A stretch of DNA of 64,000 nt from Paenibacillus_T sp033239625 (GTDB taxonomy: Bacteria > Bacillota > Bacilli > Paenibacillales > Paenibacillaceae), in NCBI RefSeq assembly GCF_033239625.1, contig NZ_BTCK01000003.1, positions 175,378 through 239,377 of the forward strand, written 5' to 3'. Below, piece by piece: positions 1-8,590 of the stretch. Position numbers and translations under genes: made by a program. The notes beneath the pieces were generated by a model. That model was not told the origin of the DNA and made no database searches. It worked only from the letters and a program-made list of their open reading frames with translations. Each line of letters opens with the position of its first letter. The stretch's first letter is position 1.

Positions 1-395
1 GCTGGATGGCGGTAGGCGGACGTGTAGAAGGATTCCGCGCCCTTCGTCCGAAGATCAACGAGCTGCTCAAGGATCAGATGAATCAGGTGAAGGAGCTCGT
101 GAACAAACACTCCGATTTTGTACATGTGATTGCATCGGAACTTCTCCGCCAGGAGGATCTCACCGGTGAAGAGATCGAAGAGATCTACGTACGGCTGTAT
201 GGACAGCTTCGTCCAGAGCCGCCGACGGTGCGGCAGCTGGTGAAGTTCGATAAGCTGCCGGATCGGGAGACGGCGGCAGAGCTGGAGGAAGCGGCTGAGC
301 GTACAGCGACAGCGGAGGAAGATCAGTCAGAAGGCGGATCCGAGGAGCCGGGCGACGGCGGACCGGAATCGTTTGAATCCTTTTATCTGAAATAA
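1..395 (+). CDS. C-terminal end of probable FtsH-family (M41) AAA protease, partial
   Basis: The frame is open at the left window edge, so only about the last 130 codons are present; the ATG at 6 is probably internal. The helical stretch NKHSDFVHVIASELL followed by LTGEEIEEIY resembles the segment that follows the zinc-protease domain in FtsH-type membrane proteases, where LLexExLxGeEi is typical. The last 45 residues are rich in Glu, Asp, Gly and Ser and look disordered. Neither the Walker motifs nor the HExxH site can be seen because they would lie outside the window. The family call therefore rests on the C-terminal pattern alone. Another coiled or helical ATPase tail is possible. Confidence 0.5.
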   Translation, partial: WMAVGGRVEGFRALRPKINELLKDQMNQVKELVNKHSDFVHVIASELLRQEDLTGEEIEEIYVRLYGQLRPEPPTVRQLVKFDKLPDRETAAELEEAAERTATAEEDQSEGGSEEPGDGGPESFESFYLK

Positions 396-399
396 ACGA

Positions 400-449
400 A
401 GAAGGGCGGAGACAGCGTGTCGCAAGACAGCTGCTCAGCCCTTCTGTTG
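400..449 (+). terminator. Rho-independent terminator after the partial protease gene
   Basis: AGAAGGGC pairs with GCCCTTCT across a 30-base loop and is followed by GTTGTT. It lies 5 bases after the stop codon and separates this gene from the convergent AhpD-like gene. Confidence 0.5.
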
Positions 450-477
450 TTAGCATGGAATGTTGTAAGTCGGAGGC

Positions 478-927
478 TTAAACCTGCGTCGGTACCATGC
501 CTGCGGAGACCATCAGGCGGTTCCAGTTGTTGATCGTGTTGATCGCCATAATGATCGTCAGGTACTCTTTCTCAGAGAAATGCTCGCGCGCCTTCCGGGA
601 GACGTCTTCCGGGATGCCGCCCTTGGCGATCAGGGTAACGGCTTCCGTCAGCTCTAATACGGCCCTCTCCCTTGCGCTGTAGAAAGGCACTTCGCGCCAT
701 ACGCTGATCAGGTCGATCCGCTGGTTCGTCTCGCCTTTGCTGCGCAGGTCTCGCGTATGCATGTCGAGGCAGAACGCGCAGCCGTTAAGCTGGGACGCGC
801 GGATTTTGATGAACTTATACAGGGTGTAATCGAGGCCGGAAGCGGCGATAAAGCCCTCCAGCTTCAACATCATATTGTATACCTCTGGGTTTACCTCTTG
901 GACATTGATTTGTGTAAGTGTGTTCAT
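478..927 (-). CDS. AhpD-like carboxymuconolactone decarboxylase-family protein
   Basis: This 149-residue protein carries the AhpD-type redox signature CAFCLDMHTRD (CxxC followed by His) at about residues 50-60. Members usually act as small alkylhydroperoxidase-like thiol enzymes in the cytoplasm; the substrate here is unknown. Length and the motif fit the family. GGAGG precedes the ATG at 927. The gene lies directly downstream of an ECF41-type sigma factor on the same strand. In that sigma group a carboxymuconolactone-decarboxylase gene is the usual neighbour and target, and a matching promoter-like sequence lies in the 150-base gap. The family assignment is secure; the role, probably in an oxidative or envelope stress response, is inferred. 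Confidence 0.88.
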   Translation of the reverse strand: MNTLTQINVQEVNPEVYNMMLKLEGFIAASGLDYTLYKFIKIRASQLNGCAFCLDMHTRDLRSKGETNQRIDLISVWREVPFYSARERAVLELTEAVTLIAKGGIPEDVSRKAREHFSEKEYLTIIMAINTINNWNRLMVSAGMVPTQV

Positions 928-980
928 ATTGGTTTCCCTCCACGATTTGTTATCGTCTGCGGCCGGCTGACATTAGTTAA

Positions 981-1007
981 GACACAATAGCCGTTGGATT
1001 TGTGACC
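981..1007 (-). promoter_or_regulatory. Candidate ECF41-type promoter of the AhpD-like gene
   Basis: On the minus strand GGTCACA is separated by exactly 16 bases from TGTC. This is one mismatch per element from the TGTCACA / CGTC promoter described for ECF41 sigma factors. It ends 54 bases upstream of the AhpD-like start codon and lies between that gene and the ECF41 gene. Confidence 0.45.
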
Positions 1008-1077
1008 GCGTAGGAGAGAAACATTCAAAATAATTTTTCGACTGCTTTTACTTGCTTATTGGCGCTGCCCCTTACCG

Positions 1078-1995
1078 CTAAGCGCGGTCAATTAACTCCG
1101 AATTCCCTCCATGAATGTGCTGTAATTTATCGGGATTCATAATGGTGTAGATACATGCAATCGCATGATCGGCAGTATAGCTGAAGCAAAATGCCCGCAT
1201 ATGTCCGTCCGGACGTACGAGCAGAACGCCGGGCTGACCGCTTATGAGCACATGATGGAAGATGCCATTGTAGGAACCTTTGCTGTGCAGCCCAGAGAAG
1301 AATGCGAGGATGCGGTCGCGTCCGAGTATCGGATTAACGGCCGTACGAACCTTGCCGCCGCCATCGCTAATGAGCACGGCATTGTCGGTCAGCAGACGAA
1401 TGAAGGATTCGAATCGTCCGGTCTGGGCGGCCTCGGCGAAGGCTTGCACATAAGGTTCTGCCGTAACTGCTTGATTCGTCGCAACATCATCTTCCGTGCG
1501 GCTGTTCGAGCCGATCTTGGCGCTGGCACGGCTGAACAGCTTGCGGCAGGCTGCTTCGTTTTTCTGCAGCATGTGGGCGATTTCGTCGTACGGAAAGCCT
1601 AGCGACTCCTTCAAAATATAAACGGCTCGCTCCAGCGGCGACAGCTGCTGCAGCAGCACGAGCAGGGCATAGCCGAAACGCTCGCGCAGCACGAGCTGTT
1701 CGGACGGTTCATCCGCTGCAACCGCTGCGGCGAAACGGATGTCCGGCTCCGGCAGCCAGGTGCCGGGATAGACCTCCCGCTGACGGCGGGCGGATCGGAT
1801 CGTATTGAGCGAACGGTTCGTGACCATTTTCATCAAGTAGGCCTTCGGGTATTCGATCGTATGCCAATCCAGATCGCGGACGGACATGAATACGTCCTGC
1901 ACGATATCCTCGGCATCCGTTATGGAACCGAGCATGCGGTAAGCATAAGCAAGCAGCACCGGCTTGTAGGTCCGATACAGGGTATCTAGATCCAT
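1078..1995 (-). CDS. ECF41-type RNA polymerase sigma factor with fused SnoaL-like C-terminal domain
   Basis: The protein has 305 residues, longer than a plain ECF sigma factor. Region 2 (about 5-70) includes the DAEDIVQDVF segment. Region 4 (about 105-160) has an SPLERAVYILKE helix-turn-helix entry. Residues about 178-295 form a SnoaL-like extension. Three hallmarks of group ECF41 are visible: WLPEP in the linker (80-84), DGGGK (211-215) and NPDKL (287-291). In this group the C-terminal domain replaces an anti-sigma factor and tunes activity. No anti-sigma gene is adjacent, which fits. It precedes an AhpD-like gene on the same strand, its expected target. The inducing signal is not known. Confidence 0.92.
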   Translation of the reverse strand: MDLDTLYRTYKPVLLAYAYRMLGSITDAEDIVQDVFMSVRDLDWHTIEYPKAYLMKMVTNRSLNTIRSARRQREVYPGTWLPEPDIRFAAAVAADEPSEQLVLRERFGYALLVLLQQLSPLERAVYILKESLGFPYDEIAHMLQKNEAACRKLFSRASAKIGSNSRTEDDVATNQAVTAEPYVQAFAEAAQTGRFESFIRLLTDNAVLISDGGGKVRTAVNPILGRDRILAFFSGLHSKGSYNGIFHHVLISGQPGVLLVRPDGHMRAFCFSYTADHAIACIYTIMNPDKLQHIHGGNSELIDRA

Positions 1996-2332
1996 GGTTG
2001 GTTACTCCTTTCGCTTTCGCGGTGAGGCGGATTCAGCATGAAGAGACAGGTAAGTAAGAGGGCAGCTGCGGGCAAGGATGAACGAACGGAATGCTAAAGG
2101 CCGCCATAGAGCTTATTCGTTACTTACAGCTGATTGGCAGACGGTAACGGTTCCTATGGGGCTTAATTGCTCAGTAATGAGTCGAAACGCACGTATTTGG
2201 ATCCAGTAACCGCTGTGTTAACCTTTACAGTTATTAAAAGACTATATACTGTGAAATAAGCTTCGTGACATCCGTTATTCCTACCACTAAACCAATAAAT
2301 AAAAGTACAAGTACGCAAGGGAGAGTCAACTG
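1996..2332. other. Intergenic region between divergent sigma factor and HD-domain genes
   Basis: No coding potential was recognised in these 337 bases. A SigA-like region TTTACA ... TATACT at about 2224-2250 could drive the HD-domain gene. GGGAGAG at about 2320 is that gene's ribosome binding site. Confidence 0.3.
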
Positions 2333-3004
2333 ATGTGCGCTATAGATAAGGATCAGCTTGTGAGTTCAATCATCCAGGAGGCAGAGAAATTCGCTCGTAC
2401 CGAACTAGAGAATGACGCAACCGGCCACGACTGGTGGCATGTGCATCGCGTGGTGCGAATGGCAGAGCGTCTTGCTGAGGAAGAGGGCGCAGATCGGTTC
2501 ATCTGCACCGTATCAGCGCTTCTTCATGATGTTGCCGATGAGAAGCTCAATGATTCCAAGGAGAGCGGGATTCAGAAGGTGCGCAGCTGGCTTGAGGCTC
2601 AGCCGATTGCGGAAGAAGACCAAGCCCATATTCTTGAGATTATCGCCACCATGTCCTACAATGCGGGCACGAACCCGCCGATGCGTACGCTGGAGGGGCA
2701 GGTCGTGCAGGATGCCGACCGTCTCGATGCGATCGGAGCAATTGCGATTGCGCGTACCTTCGTATATGCAGGCTTCAAAGGAAGTCCCATTCATAACCCG
2801 GCAATCCAGCCGCGCGATGCAATGACGGCGAAGGAGTACCGGGATCACCGCAATAATACGGCGCTTAACCATTTCTACGAGAAGCTGTTCAAGCTGAAGG
2901 ATCTGATCAATACATCGACTGCCCGCAAGATCGCAGAGCAGCGGCATCAGTATATGGAGCAGTATGTTCGGCAGTTTCTGCTGGAGTGGGATAGTGTTCA
3001 ATAG
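2333..3004 (+). CDS. HD-domain phosphohydrolase (YpgQ/YedJ-like)
   Basis: This 223-residue soluble protein has the metal-binding HD pattern: HDWWHVHRV near residue 27, HDVADE near 68, and a later conserved Asp in QDADRLDAIGAIAIAR near 130. That order is typical of the YedJ/YpgQ branch, which hydrolyses nucleotides or phosphoesters in the cytoplasm. The length fits the family. The ATG follows GGGAGAG at good spacing. It stands alone: the next gene is convergent and there is no operon partner. The physiological substrate cannot be read from the sequence. Confidence 0.85.
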   Translation: MCAIDKDQLVSSIIQEAEKFARTELENDATGHDWWHVHRVVRMAERLAEEEGADRFICTVSALLHDVADEKLNDSKESGIQKVRSWLEAQPIAEEDQAHILEIIATMSYNAGTNPPMRTLEGQVVQDADRLDAIGAIAIARTFVYAGFKGSPIHNPAIQPRDAMTAKEYRDHRNNTALNHFYEKLFKLKDLINTSTARKIAEQRHQYMEQYVRQFLLEWDSVQ

Positions 3005-3032
3005 GCAGGGGTGACCAATTAGCCACAGCCAA

Positions 3033-3470
3033 TTACGGGTTGAAAATCTCCATCCACTTCTCCGCGTGCCGCAGCTGCTCGAAGCCGTATTGGGCGTATA
3101 GCCCTTGCGCGTCGCCTGTAATGAGCATGAAGCGGCGCAAGCCCTGCAGGTCGGGATGCTCCTTAATGGTCTGCATCATCGCTTTGGACAAACCCTGTCC
3201 GCGGTAATCCTCGTGCACGAACACATCGGTCAAGTAGCCGAATGTCGCGCAATCCGAGACGACGCGCGCGAACCCGACCAGCTTGCCGTCAGCCGACTGA
3301 TCGTAGGCGCCGACAACGACGGCCGTATTGTCAATCGCCTTCTGCAGACGTTCGCAGGTATAGGACACTGCCCATGGCATCGGACGGAGCTGCTCGTACA
3401 GGTCATGTACGTCGAGCAGGCTTCGGTCTGTTGAGATATGAATCGAATCGGATTGGTTAGGGTGTGACAT
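3033..3470 (-). CDS. GNAT-family N-acetyltransferase
   Basis: A small GNAT domain of about 145 residues. The acetyl-CoA pyrophosphate-binding loop is DYRGQGLSKAMM (about residues 90-101), preceded by the beta-strand FGYLTDVFV. GNAT enzymes transfer an acetyl group from acetyl-CoA to an amine; the acceptor is not predictable here. The ATG at 3470 follows AAGGAG at ten bases; an in-frame GTG nine bases earlier abuts that ribosome binding site and is less likely. The start overlaps the stop of the upstream DHODH-like gene by 14 bases, which suggests translational coupling. Confidence 0.85.
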   Translation of the reverse strand: MSHPNQSDSIHISTDRSLLDVHDLYEQLRPMPWAVSYTCERLQKAIDNTAVVVGAYDQSADGKLVGFARVVSDCATFGYLTDVFVHEDYRGQGLSKAMMQTIKEHPDLQGLRRFMLITGDAQGLYAQYGFEQLRHAEKWMEIFNP

Positions 3471-5406
3471 GTTGGGCACGCTCCTTCGACATGAGATAAG
3501 GATACAGCAGAATAAGACCGGCTATGTATACGACAAGCACGAAATATGCAGGAAGCAAATGAATGAAATCCGTATAACCGATTGCAAAATGAACGCTCAA
3601 TCCTGCGACAAATCCAGGTGCGCCGCTCCACAGCAGCGTCCACCACTGCCATCTTGCACCCTGCTGAAGTCCCCATAGAGCGACGATCAGGATACCGACA
3701 GCATCGGATAGAAGCGCTCCGCCGAAGCCGGCGCGGTCGTGGGCAATAAGCGGAACAAGCCGCGGATTGGCAACGTCAAGCGCATCGCTAGATGTGCATA
3801 GATAGCCGAGATCTGTCGGCACGAATACGTCGGTAATGCCGACGTAAGCGATGACGATGCCGCCTATACATAAGGAAGCTCCAACGACAATAAAGCAGAG
3901 CTGGCCCCATAGTCCCCGCCGCCACGCCGTGCTGTTGTGCAGGTTGACGGGCATGCGGTTAGGCCGGTCCGGGTTGTTCCGCATCGCGAGCAGGAACATC
4001 GGCAGCAGAATAACGGCGGCCGCGGCATGGAGCGGGTCGAAGAAGCCGTATCCTAAGTACAGGAAGAAGCTCGGAAACCCGACGCCGCACGAGGCCCACA
4101 CCGCAGTTTTCGCCCAGTGAAGTCCGTGACGGAGTCCATGCCTTGCAAGCTGGCAGTACAAGATCCCGATCGACAGCATCGTGCCGGCGAGCGTAATCCG
4201 GTCGTGCGACATGAAATGCAGCAGATTGCCGTTAATCGCTGCCACTTGGCTGCGCGCCATATCGAGGAACGCCTCATCGTAGGGAAGCAGCACCGAGTTG
4301 GCCGCAATGATCCATGCGATGACGCCGCCCAGCATCATGCTGATCCCGAGCAGATACATCCATCCCCAGTTGGTCCACCAAGACGGCGAAGGCGGCGCCT
4401 CTTCCTTCGCCAGTCTATCGTATAGAATGGCCTCGTTGACCCGCTTAGGCAGGCCGGGTCCGCTATATACGAAGCCGCTGTGCAGCAGCAAATAGTCGGC
4501 GCCAGCCTCTATCAGCGCCAGCGCATCAGCCGGTTCATGCACGCCGGCCGATGCGAACAGCACAGGATTTCCCCTCGCATAGGCTCGGATCGTATGCAGC
4601 TTGGCGATGCACGCCTGTCGTCCGTCCCGCCCCGTGATGATGGTGCCCTCTTCAGCCCGAACGTAGTCCCCGATAACGAATCCACTCCATACTGAGGGAT
4701 CTGCTGCCTGCACAATCTCTCGCAATGATGCTTCAGGTAAATCAAGTGGGATGTAAAGGAGCAGTGGTTTTTTAGCTGTGGCCTCTTGCTCGGCGAGGAA
4801 TGTAGAAATTCGCTTAAGCAAGTGCCGTTCCGCAGCAATTTCTCCGCAGTTGCTCAACGCCTCGATAATAAGAGCGGATACGCCAGACTCGTCCGCGAAC
4901 TGTTCGTACAGTGCTTGCAGCTCATCAGCCGCTTCGCTCGGGCCGGCTCTTGGTGACGGAGCAATACGTACGAACTGCGGCAGCCGATGCTTCGGATGGC
5001 GTATGCAATGCAGGACAGCTTCAGCGCCGGGGTTCTCGTACTCACATGGATAGATGATGCTCTCATTGGCTGGACTAATATGTATAGGCGAATCATTGGC
5101 GACAGGTCTGAGTGTAACGGGACCCATCTCTACGAAGCCGAATCCGAACTGGGAGATCGCTTTGACGGCAGTGCCATCAGCGTCGACTGCTCCAGACAAG
5201 CCGACAGGCGTGGGCAGATCGACACCCTGGAAGGTGCTTCGAAGAAGCGGAGACGGCTCCACATGGCCAAGTGTCTTGATGACGAAGGTGCCGCCGGGAA
5301 TCCGGCTCAGGCGACCCATCGCTTGAAGCGTGAATCCGCGCGCGATACGCGCGGGAAGACGGAACAGGATTGGACGGAACAATGTTTGGTAAGACCAGTC
5401 GGGCAT
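3457..5406 (-). CDS. Dihydroorotate dehydrogenase-like domain fused to a multi-pass membrane domain
   Basis: Residues about 1-330 align by pattern with class 2 dihydroorotate dehydrogenases: FGFGFVEMGPVTLRP (87-101), a degenerate middle region, and GADYLLLHSGFVYSGP (302-317) at the phosphate-binding end. From residue 349 the protein becomes a membrane domain with about seven or eight hydrophobic helices, so the architecture is enzyme-like domain plus integral membrane domain (649 residues). The residues that make DHODH work appear lost. The GFDKNG-type lysine is replaced in SGAVDADG. The NxSSPN catalytic loop reads LSNCGEIA. The lysine of VKIAPDL is Tyr in LYIPLDL. It is therefore probably not a functional PyrD but a flavin- or ligand-binding or scaffold protein. 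It overlaps the GNAT gene and is probably co-transcribed with it. Confidence 0.7.
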   Translation of the reverse strand: MPDWSYQTLFRPILFRLPARIARGFTLQAMGRLSRIPGGTFVIKTLGHVEPSPLLRSTFQGVDLPTPVGLSGAVDADGTAVKAISQFGFGFVEMGPVTLRPVANDSPIHISPANESIIYPCEYENPGAEAVLHCIRHPKHRLPQFVRIAPSPRAGPSEAADELQALYEQFADESGVSALIIEALSNCGEIAAERHLLKRISTFLAEQEATAKKPLLLYIPLDLPEASLREIVQAADPSVWSGFVIGDYVRAEEGTIITGRDGRQACIAKLHTIRAYARGNPVLFASAGVHEPADALALIEAGADYLLLHSGFVYSGPGLPKRVNEAILYDRLAKEEAPPSPSWWTNWGWMYLLGISMMLGGVIAWIIAANSVLLPYDEAFLDMARSQVAAINGNLLHFMSHDRITLAGTMLSIGILYCQLARHGLRHGLHWAKTAVWASCGVGFPSFFLYLGYGFFDPLHAAAAVILLPMFLLAMRNNPDRPNRMPVNLHNSTAWRRGLWGQLCFIVVGASLCIGGIVIAYVGITDVFVPTDLGYLCTSSDALDVANPRLVPLIAHDRAGFGGALLSDAVGILIVALWGLQQGARWQWWTLLWSGAPGFVAGLSVHFAIGYTDFIHLLPAYFVLVVYIAGLILLYPYLMSKERAQHVTP

Positions 5407-5460
5407 AGGGCTTCACCGCCTTTTGCAGAGCATGGTGTAGGTTAATCGATTACCAAAATC

Positions 5461-5494
5461 ATACTATTATTCATGGCGCCATACTAGTATTCAT
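5461..5494. repeat. 14-bp direct repeat with 20-bp period (operator-like)
   Basis: ATACTATTATTCAT and ATACTAGTATTCAT, one mismatch apart, flank GGCGCC. The 20-bp period puts both copies on the same helix face. They lie between the divergent DHODH-like and SLH genes, 55 bases upstream of the former. Confidence 0.4.
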
Positions 5495-5760
5495 TCTTGG
5501 AGAATGTCTCATCGGTTGTAAGGGGACAACCTATGTGATATAGCCAAGGAAAGGGATATAAACTAAGTTGATATTACAATCATTTCTATATTTATAATGA
5601 ATAGTATATTGATTTTAATTAACTTTTAGGTAATTTAGCATATGGAATTATTGAACCATCACATTTTCGGTGGTAAAATTATGCACTATGGCGATAGACT
5701 CTGGGGCTAAAGTTCATAGTTTCATAGACTTATTGCAAATTGATCAAGGGGGAAAAATAG
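5495..5760. other. AT-rich leader and promoter region of the SLH protein gene
   Basis: No gene was recognised. A perfect TATAAT lies at 5593-5598, but no good -35 element stands 17 bases upstream. The transcript leader would be about 160 bases, long enough for post-transcriptional control, as is common for abundant surface proteins. AAGGGGGA precedes the GTG start. Confidence 0.3.
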
Positions 5761-8406
5761 GTGAAACGAACGAAGTATGCATTGTCTCTTCTTCTTGCTT
5801 TTATGCTCGCATTCGGCGCTATGATGTCTTCTGCATTCGCGGCAGCACCAAAGGATGTCGAGAACCATTGGGCGTCAGATACCGTAACCAAATGGGTAGA
5901 GCAGGGCCTTATTAAAGGATATCCGGACGGAACGTTTAAGCCGAATGATCCGGTCAAACGCGGTGAGTTCGCGGCACTTCTGAACCGTGCGTTCAACCTG
6001 AGCGACGCAGATACGAATGTTACATTCAAGGATTTGACGGATAAGCACTGGGCATATCAGGACATTGTAATTGGTTATAAAGCTGGTTATTTGCAAGGAA
6101 CAGGTGACGGCATCGTTGCCCCGAACAGCAATACGTCGCGGCAAGAAGCTGCCGTTATGATCGCGAAAGCACTGCACCTCGATACGACAGGGACAGACGT
6201 TTCCCAGTTCAAGGACGCAAATGAGATCGCAAGCTGGAGCAAGGGGGCAATTGCAGCCCTGGCAGCAGCGAAGGTATTCAATGGTGATAACAATGGCAAG
6301 ATGAACCCGACGAAGCCGATTACGCGTGCCGAGACAGTGGCAGCTATTGATGCAGCGCTCGGACTGTCTTCTTCAGCGAATACGCAAGATAAGGTGTTCG
6401 ATAAAGCAGGTACATACGGATCGGCTGACAAAACACAGACGATCGAAGGCAATGTCGTCATCTCTGCGGCTGATGTTACGCTGCAGAATATGGTGATTAA
6501 AGGAAACCTGACGATTGCGAAAGAAGTTGGTGAAGGCGATGTTACGCTGAACAAGGTGACCGTTGAAGGCACAACGCAAGTGAACGGCGGCGGCGAGCAT
6601 TCCATTCACATTGAGGACTCTGTGCTTCTGCGCATTATCGTCGATAAAGCATCAGGTAAAGTGCGTATCGTTGCAATCGGTGCAACGACTGTAAATGATG
6701 TCATCGTTAATTCGCCAGTTAAGATCGAAGAGTCAAATGTAACGGACAGCGGCTTCTCGAATATCGAGCTGTCGGATGTGCTTCCAGCAGGATCTAATGT
6801 TGATCTCATCGGACAATTCGAAGATGTGCGCGTGCTGACGGCTAATATTCAAATCAGTCTGCCAAGCGGCTCGATCGACAATTTATCGGTAGGACAAAAC
6901 GCGGAAGGCACTGCGATCGACGTAGGCAAAGAAGCGAAAATCGCTGAGCTTGTCCTGAACGCAGTATCCAAGCTGGTCGGTCAAGGCCAGGTAGACAAAG
7001 CAACCGTCAACGATGGCGCGAAGGGCTCGTCGTTTGAGACGAAGCCAAGTACGGTTGATGGTTCAGGCAAGGAACAAGATACGATTCCGGCTGGAACGAG
7101 CAGCGGTAGCAATAGCGGTAACAACGGCAGTACCGGCGGTTCCGACAATGGTGGCAGCAATGGAGGCGACAACGGCGGTTCCGACAATGGCGGCAATAAT
7201 GGAGGCAACAACGGCGGTACAGATAATGGTGGTACTGACAATGGCAGCGGTACAGGCGACGAGACAGAGGCTCACCTTAGTTCGCTGAGCGCAGCGCTTG
7301 ACGGGGAGCTGTCGTTAACGCAGAAGGATAGCTCAGGTAATTCGGTTGGAACGGGCTTTGAAGCCGATACATTCCAATACGAAGTGGCACTCCCTGTTGA
7401 CTTCAAAGGCGGAGATTTTAAACTAAACGCATTAGCAGTTAATCCGAACGCAACTGTAAACGTAACGTTGTTCAGATCTTCTGAAGGAGTGTACACGAAC
7501 CTAAAGGCAGATAAGGGAGATTATACGTTCCATCTGAATGCCAAAGAGGATGCGGAAGTCGCTATTTCGGTCAGAAGCCTTGATGGTATACGGACTAAGT
7601 ATTACAATGTTGAGTTCTTCTACCAACGGAATATCCAAGAAGCATTCCGTATTATTAAGTCTGTCAATGGTGACAATGCTTCGTACTCGCTGAATTCGAA
7701 CCTCCTTCAGGCTGGAGATGTAGTGACCGTGGATGTGTCCGGGGCGGACTCCAGTAGTTCCTCTGCTTTTACGGCAAAGGGTACGGCATATGGGAAGAGC
7801 ATTGATATGCAGCTCTCTGACTACAGTGATGGTAATTACAATAGCTTTAAACCGACTGATCTTAAAGGAACCATCAATATCACAGTGATGCGTGGCGAAG
7901 AAGAAGTAATGAGCGGCGACTATCATTATGATCTCACACCTGTAACAACCATCACAGATCGCACAGGTATTGTAATTAATCGGATGACGACGGAAGAGCT
8001 GCGCAAACTGGATGCATACAACAATGAGGTAAATAGAACCTCGTTCGGCTTTGTAATCACAACCGATGCTTCCGTACAGGCTTATGCATCCACGATGAAA
8101 TTTAGTTACGACGTAATTAGTAATGCTTCTCAGGCTCCAAGAGTGATGACGATGGAAGACACGAAGATCTCGTACGGCAAATACGAATCACTTCATGGTT
8201 TGTTCAAAGTAAATAACAGTTATCCGTACCAGCATACATTCCTGGGCTTCAACCCCGTACATGATATGTACATCTATTTGACGTTCTACGATGCGAATCA
8301 GAACGTTGTCGGCTACTATACGGAGAAAGTAACCTTCGATAAAGAGCATATTGGAGAGAACTCACAGTTGGCAGAGTACGCACCAGTTCCGGATGCAGTG
8401 CAATAA
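5761..8406 (+). CDS. S-layer homology (SLH) domain cell-surface protein
   Basis: A secreted 881-residue protein starting at GTG after a strong AAGGGGGA site. It has a signal peptide (1-27, ending AFA). Three SLH domains follow at about 29-78, 88-137 and 150-200, with KRGE, SRQE and TRAE at the wall-polymer binding motif. Next is a beta-solenoid-like stretch (about 215-425), then a Ser/Gly/Asn linker (about 430-505). A cadherin-like beta-sandwich segment follows (about 505-620), then an unassigned C-terminal region. SLH domains attach proteins non-covalently to pyruvylated secondary wall polymer, so the protein should sit on the cell surface. It is monocistronic, with a long AT-rich leader and its own terminator. 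Whether it is structural or enzymatic is unclear; no catalytic motif was seen. Confidence 0.93.
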   Translation: MKRTKYALSLLLAFMLAFGAMMSSAFAAAPKDVENHWASDTVTKWVEQGLIKGYPDGTFKPNDPVKRGEFAALLNRAFNLSDADTNVTFKDLTDKHWAYQDIVIGYKAGYLQGTGDGIVAPNSNTSRQEAAVMIAKALHLDTTGTDVSQFKDANEIASWSKGAIAALAAAKVFNGDNNGKMNPTKPITRAETVAAIDAALGLSSSANTQDKVFDKAGTYGSADKTQTIEGNVVISAADVTLQNMVIKGNLTIAKEVGEGDVTLNKVTVEGTTQVNGGGEHSIHIEDSVLLRIIVDKASGKVRIVAIGATTVNDVIVNSPVKIEESNVTDSGFSNIELSDVLPAGSNVDLIGQFEDVRVLTANIQISLPSGSIDNLSVGQNAEGTAIDVGKEAKIAELVLNAVSKLVGQGQVDKATVNDGAKGSSFETKPSTVDGSGKEQDTIPAGTSSGSNSGNNGSTGGSDNGGSNGGDNGGSDNGGNNGGNNGGTDNGGTDNGSGTGDETEAHLSSLSAALDGELSLTQKDSSGNSVGTGFEADTFQYEVALPVDFKGGDFKLNALAVNPNATVNVTLFRSSEGVYTNLKADKGDYTFHLNAKEDAEVAISVRSLDGIRTKYYNVEFFYQRNIQEAFRIIKSVNGDNASYSLNSNLLQAGDVVTVDVSGADSSSSSAFTAKGTAYGKSIDMQLSDYSDGNYNSFKPTDLKGTINITVMRGEEEVMSGDYHYDLTPVTTITDRTGIVINRMTTEELRKLDAYNNEVNRTSFGFVITTDASVQAYASTMKFSYDVISNASQAPRVMTMEDTKISYGKYESLHGLFKVNNSYPYQHTFLGFNPVHDMYIYLTFYDANQNVVGYYTEKVTFDKEHIGENSQLAEYAPVPDAVQ

Positions 8407-8433
8407 GCAATTATAAATTCATGCTCAACAAAC

Positions 8434-8475
8434 AAGCCTCGTTGCGGATTCAATCCGCAGCGGGGCTTATTTTTT
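8434..8475 (+). terminator. Rho-independent terminator of the SLH gene
   Basis: AAGCCTCGTTGCGGATT pairs with ATCCGCAGCGGGGCTT across a two-base loop and is followed by a T-run. It starts 28 bases after the stop codon. Confidence 0.9.
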
Positions 8476-8590
8476 ACATCGAGCCAGACCGTAGTGCCGC
8501 CATCGTTCATTTTGGTTGACAAACAATTGCCCTCGAACCCATAATTGATCCGTTCATACCATAAAATAGAATCCATTGTGGGGTCGTTGA

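Noticed and set aside
2075..2225. Possible further copy of the GTTAG/CTAAC dispersed repeat
   Set aside because: Only isolated words such as TTCGTTAC and GGTAACGG match. No ends or central hairpin could be aligned.
2250..2270. Second ECF41 promoter upstream of the sigma gene
   Set aside because: TGTCACG is present on the minus strand, but no CGTC-like element follows at 16 bases and it lies about 270 bases from the gene.
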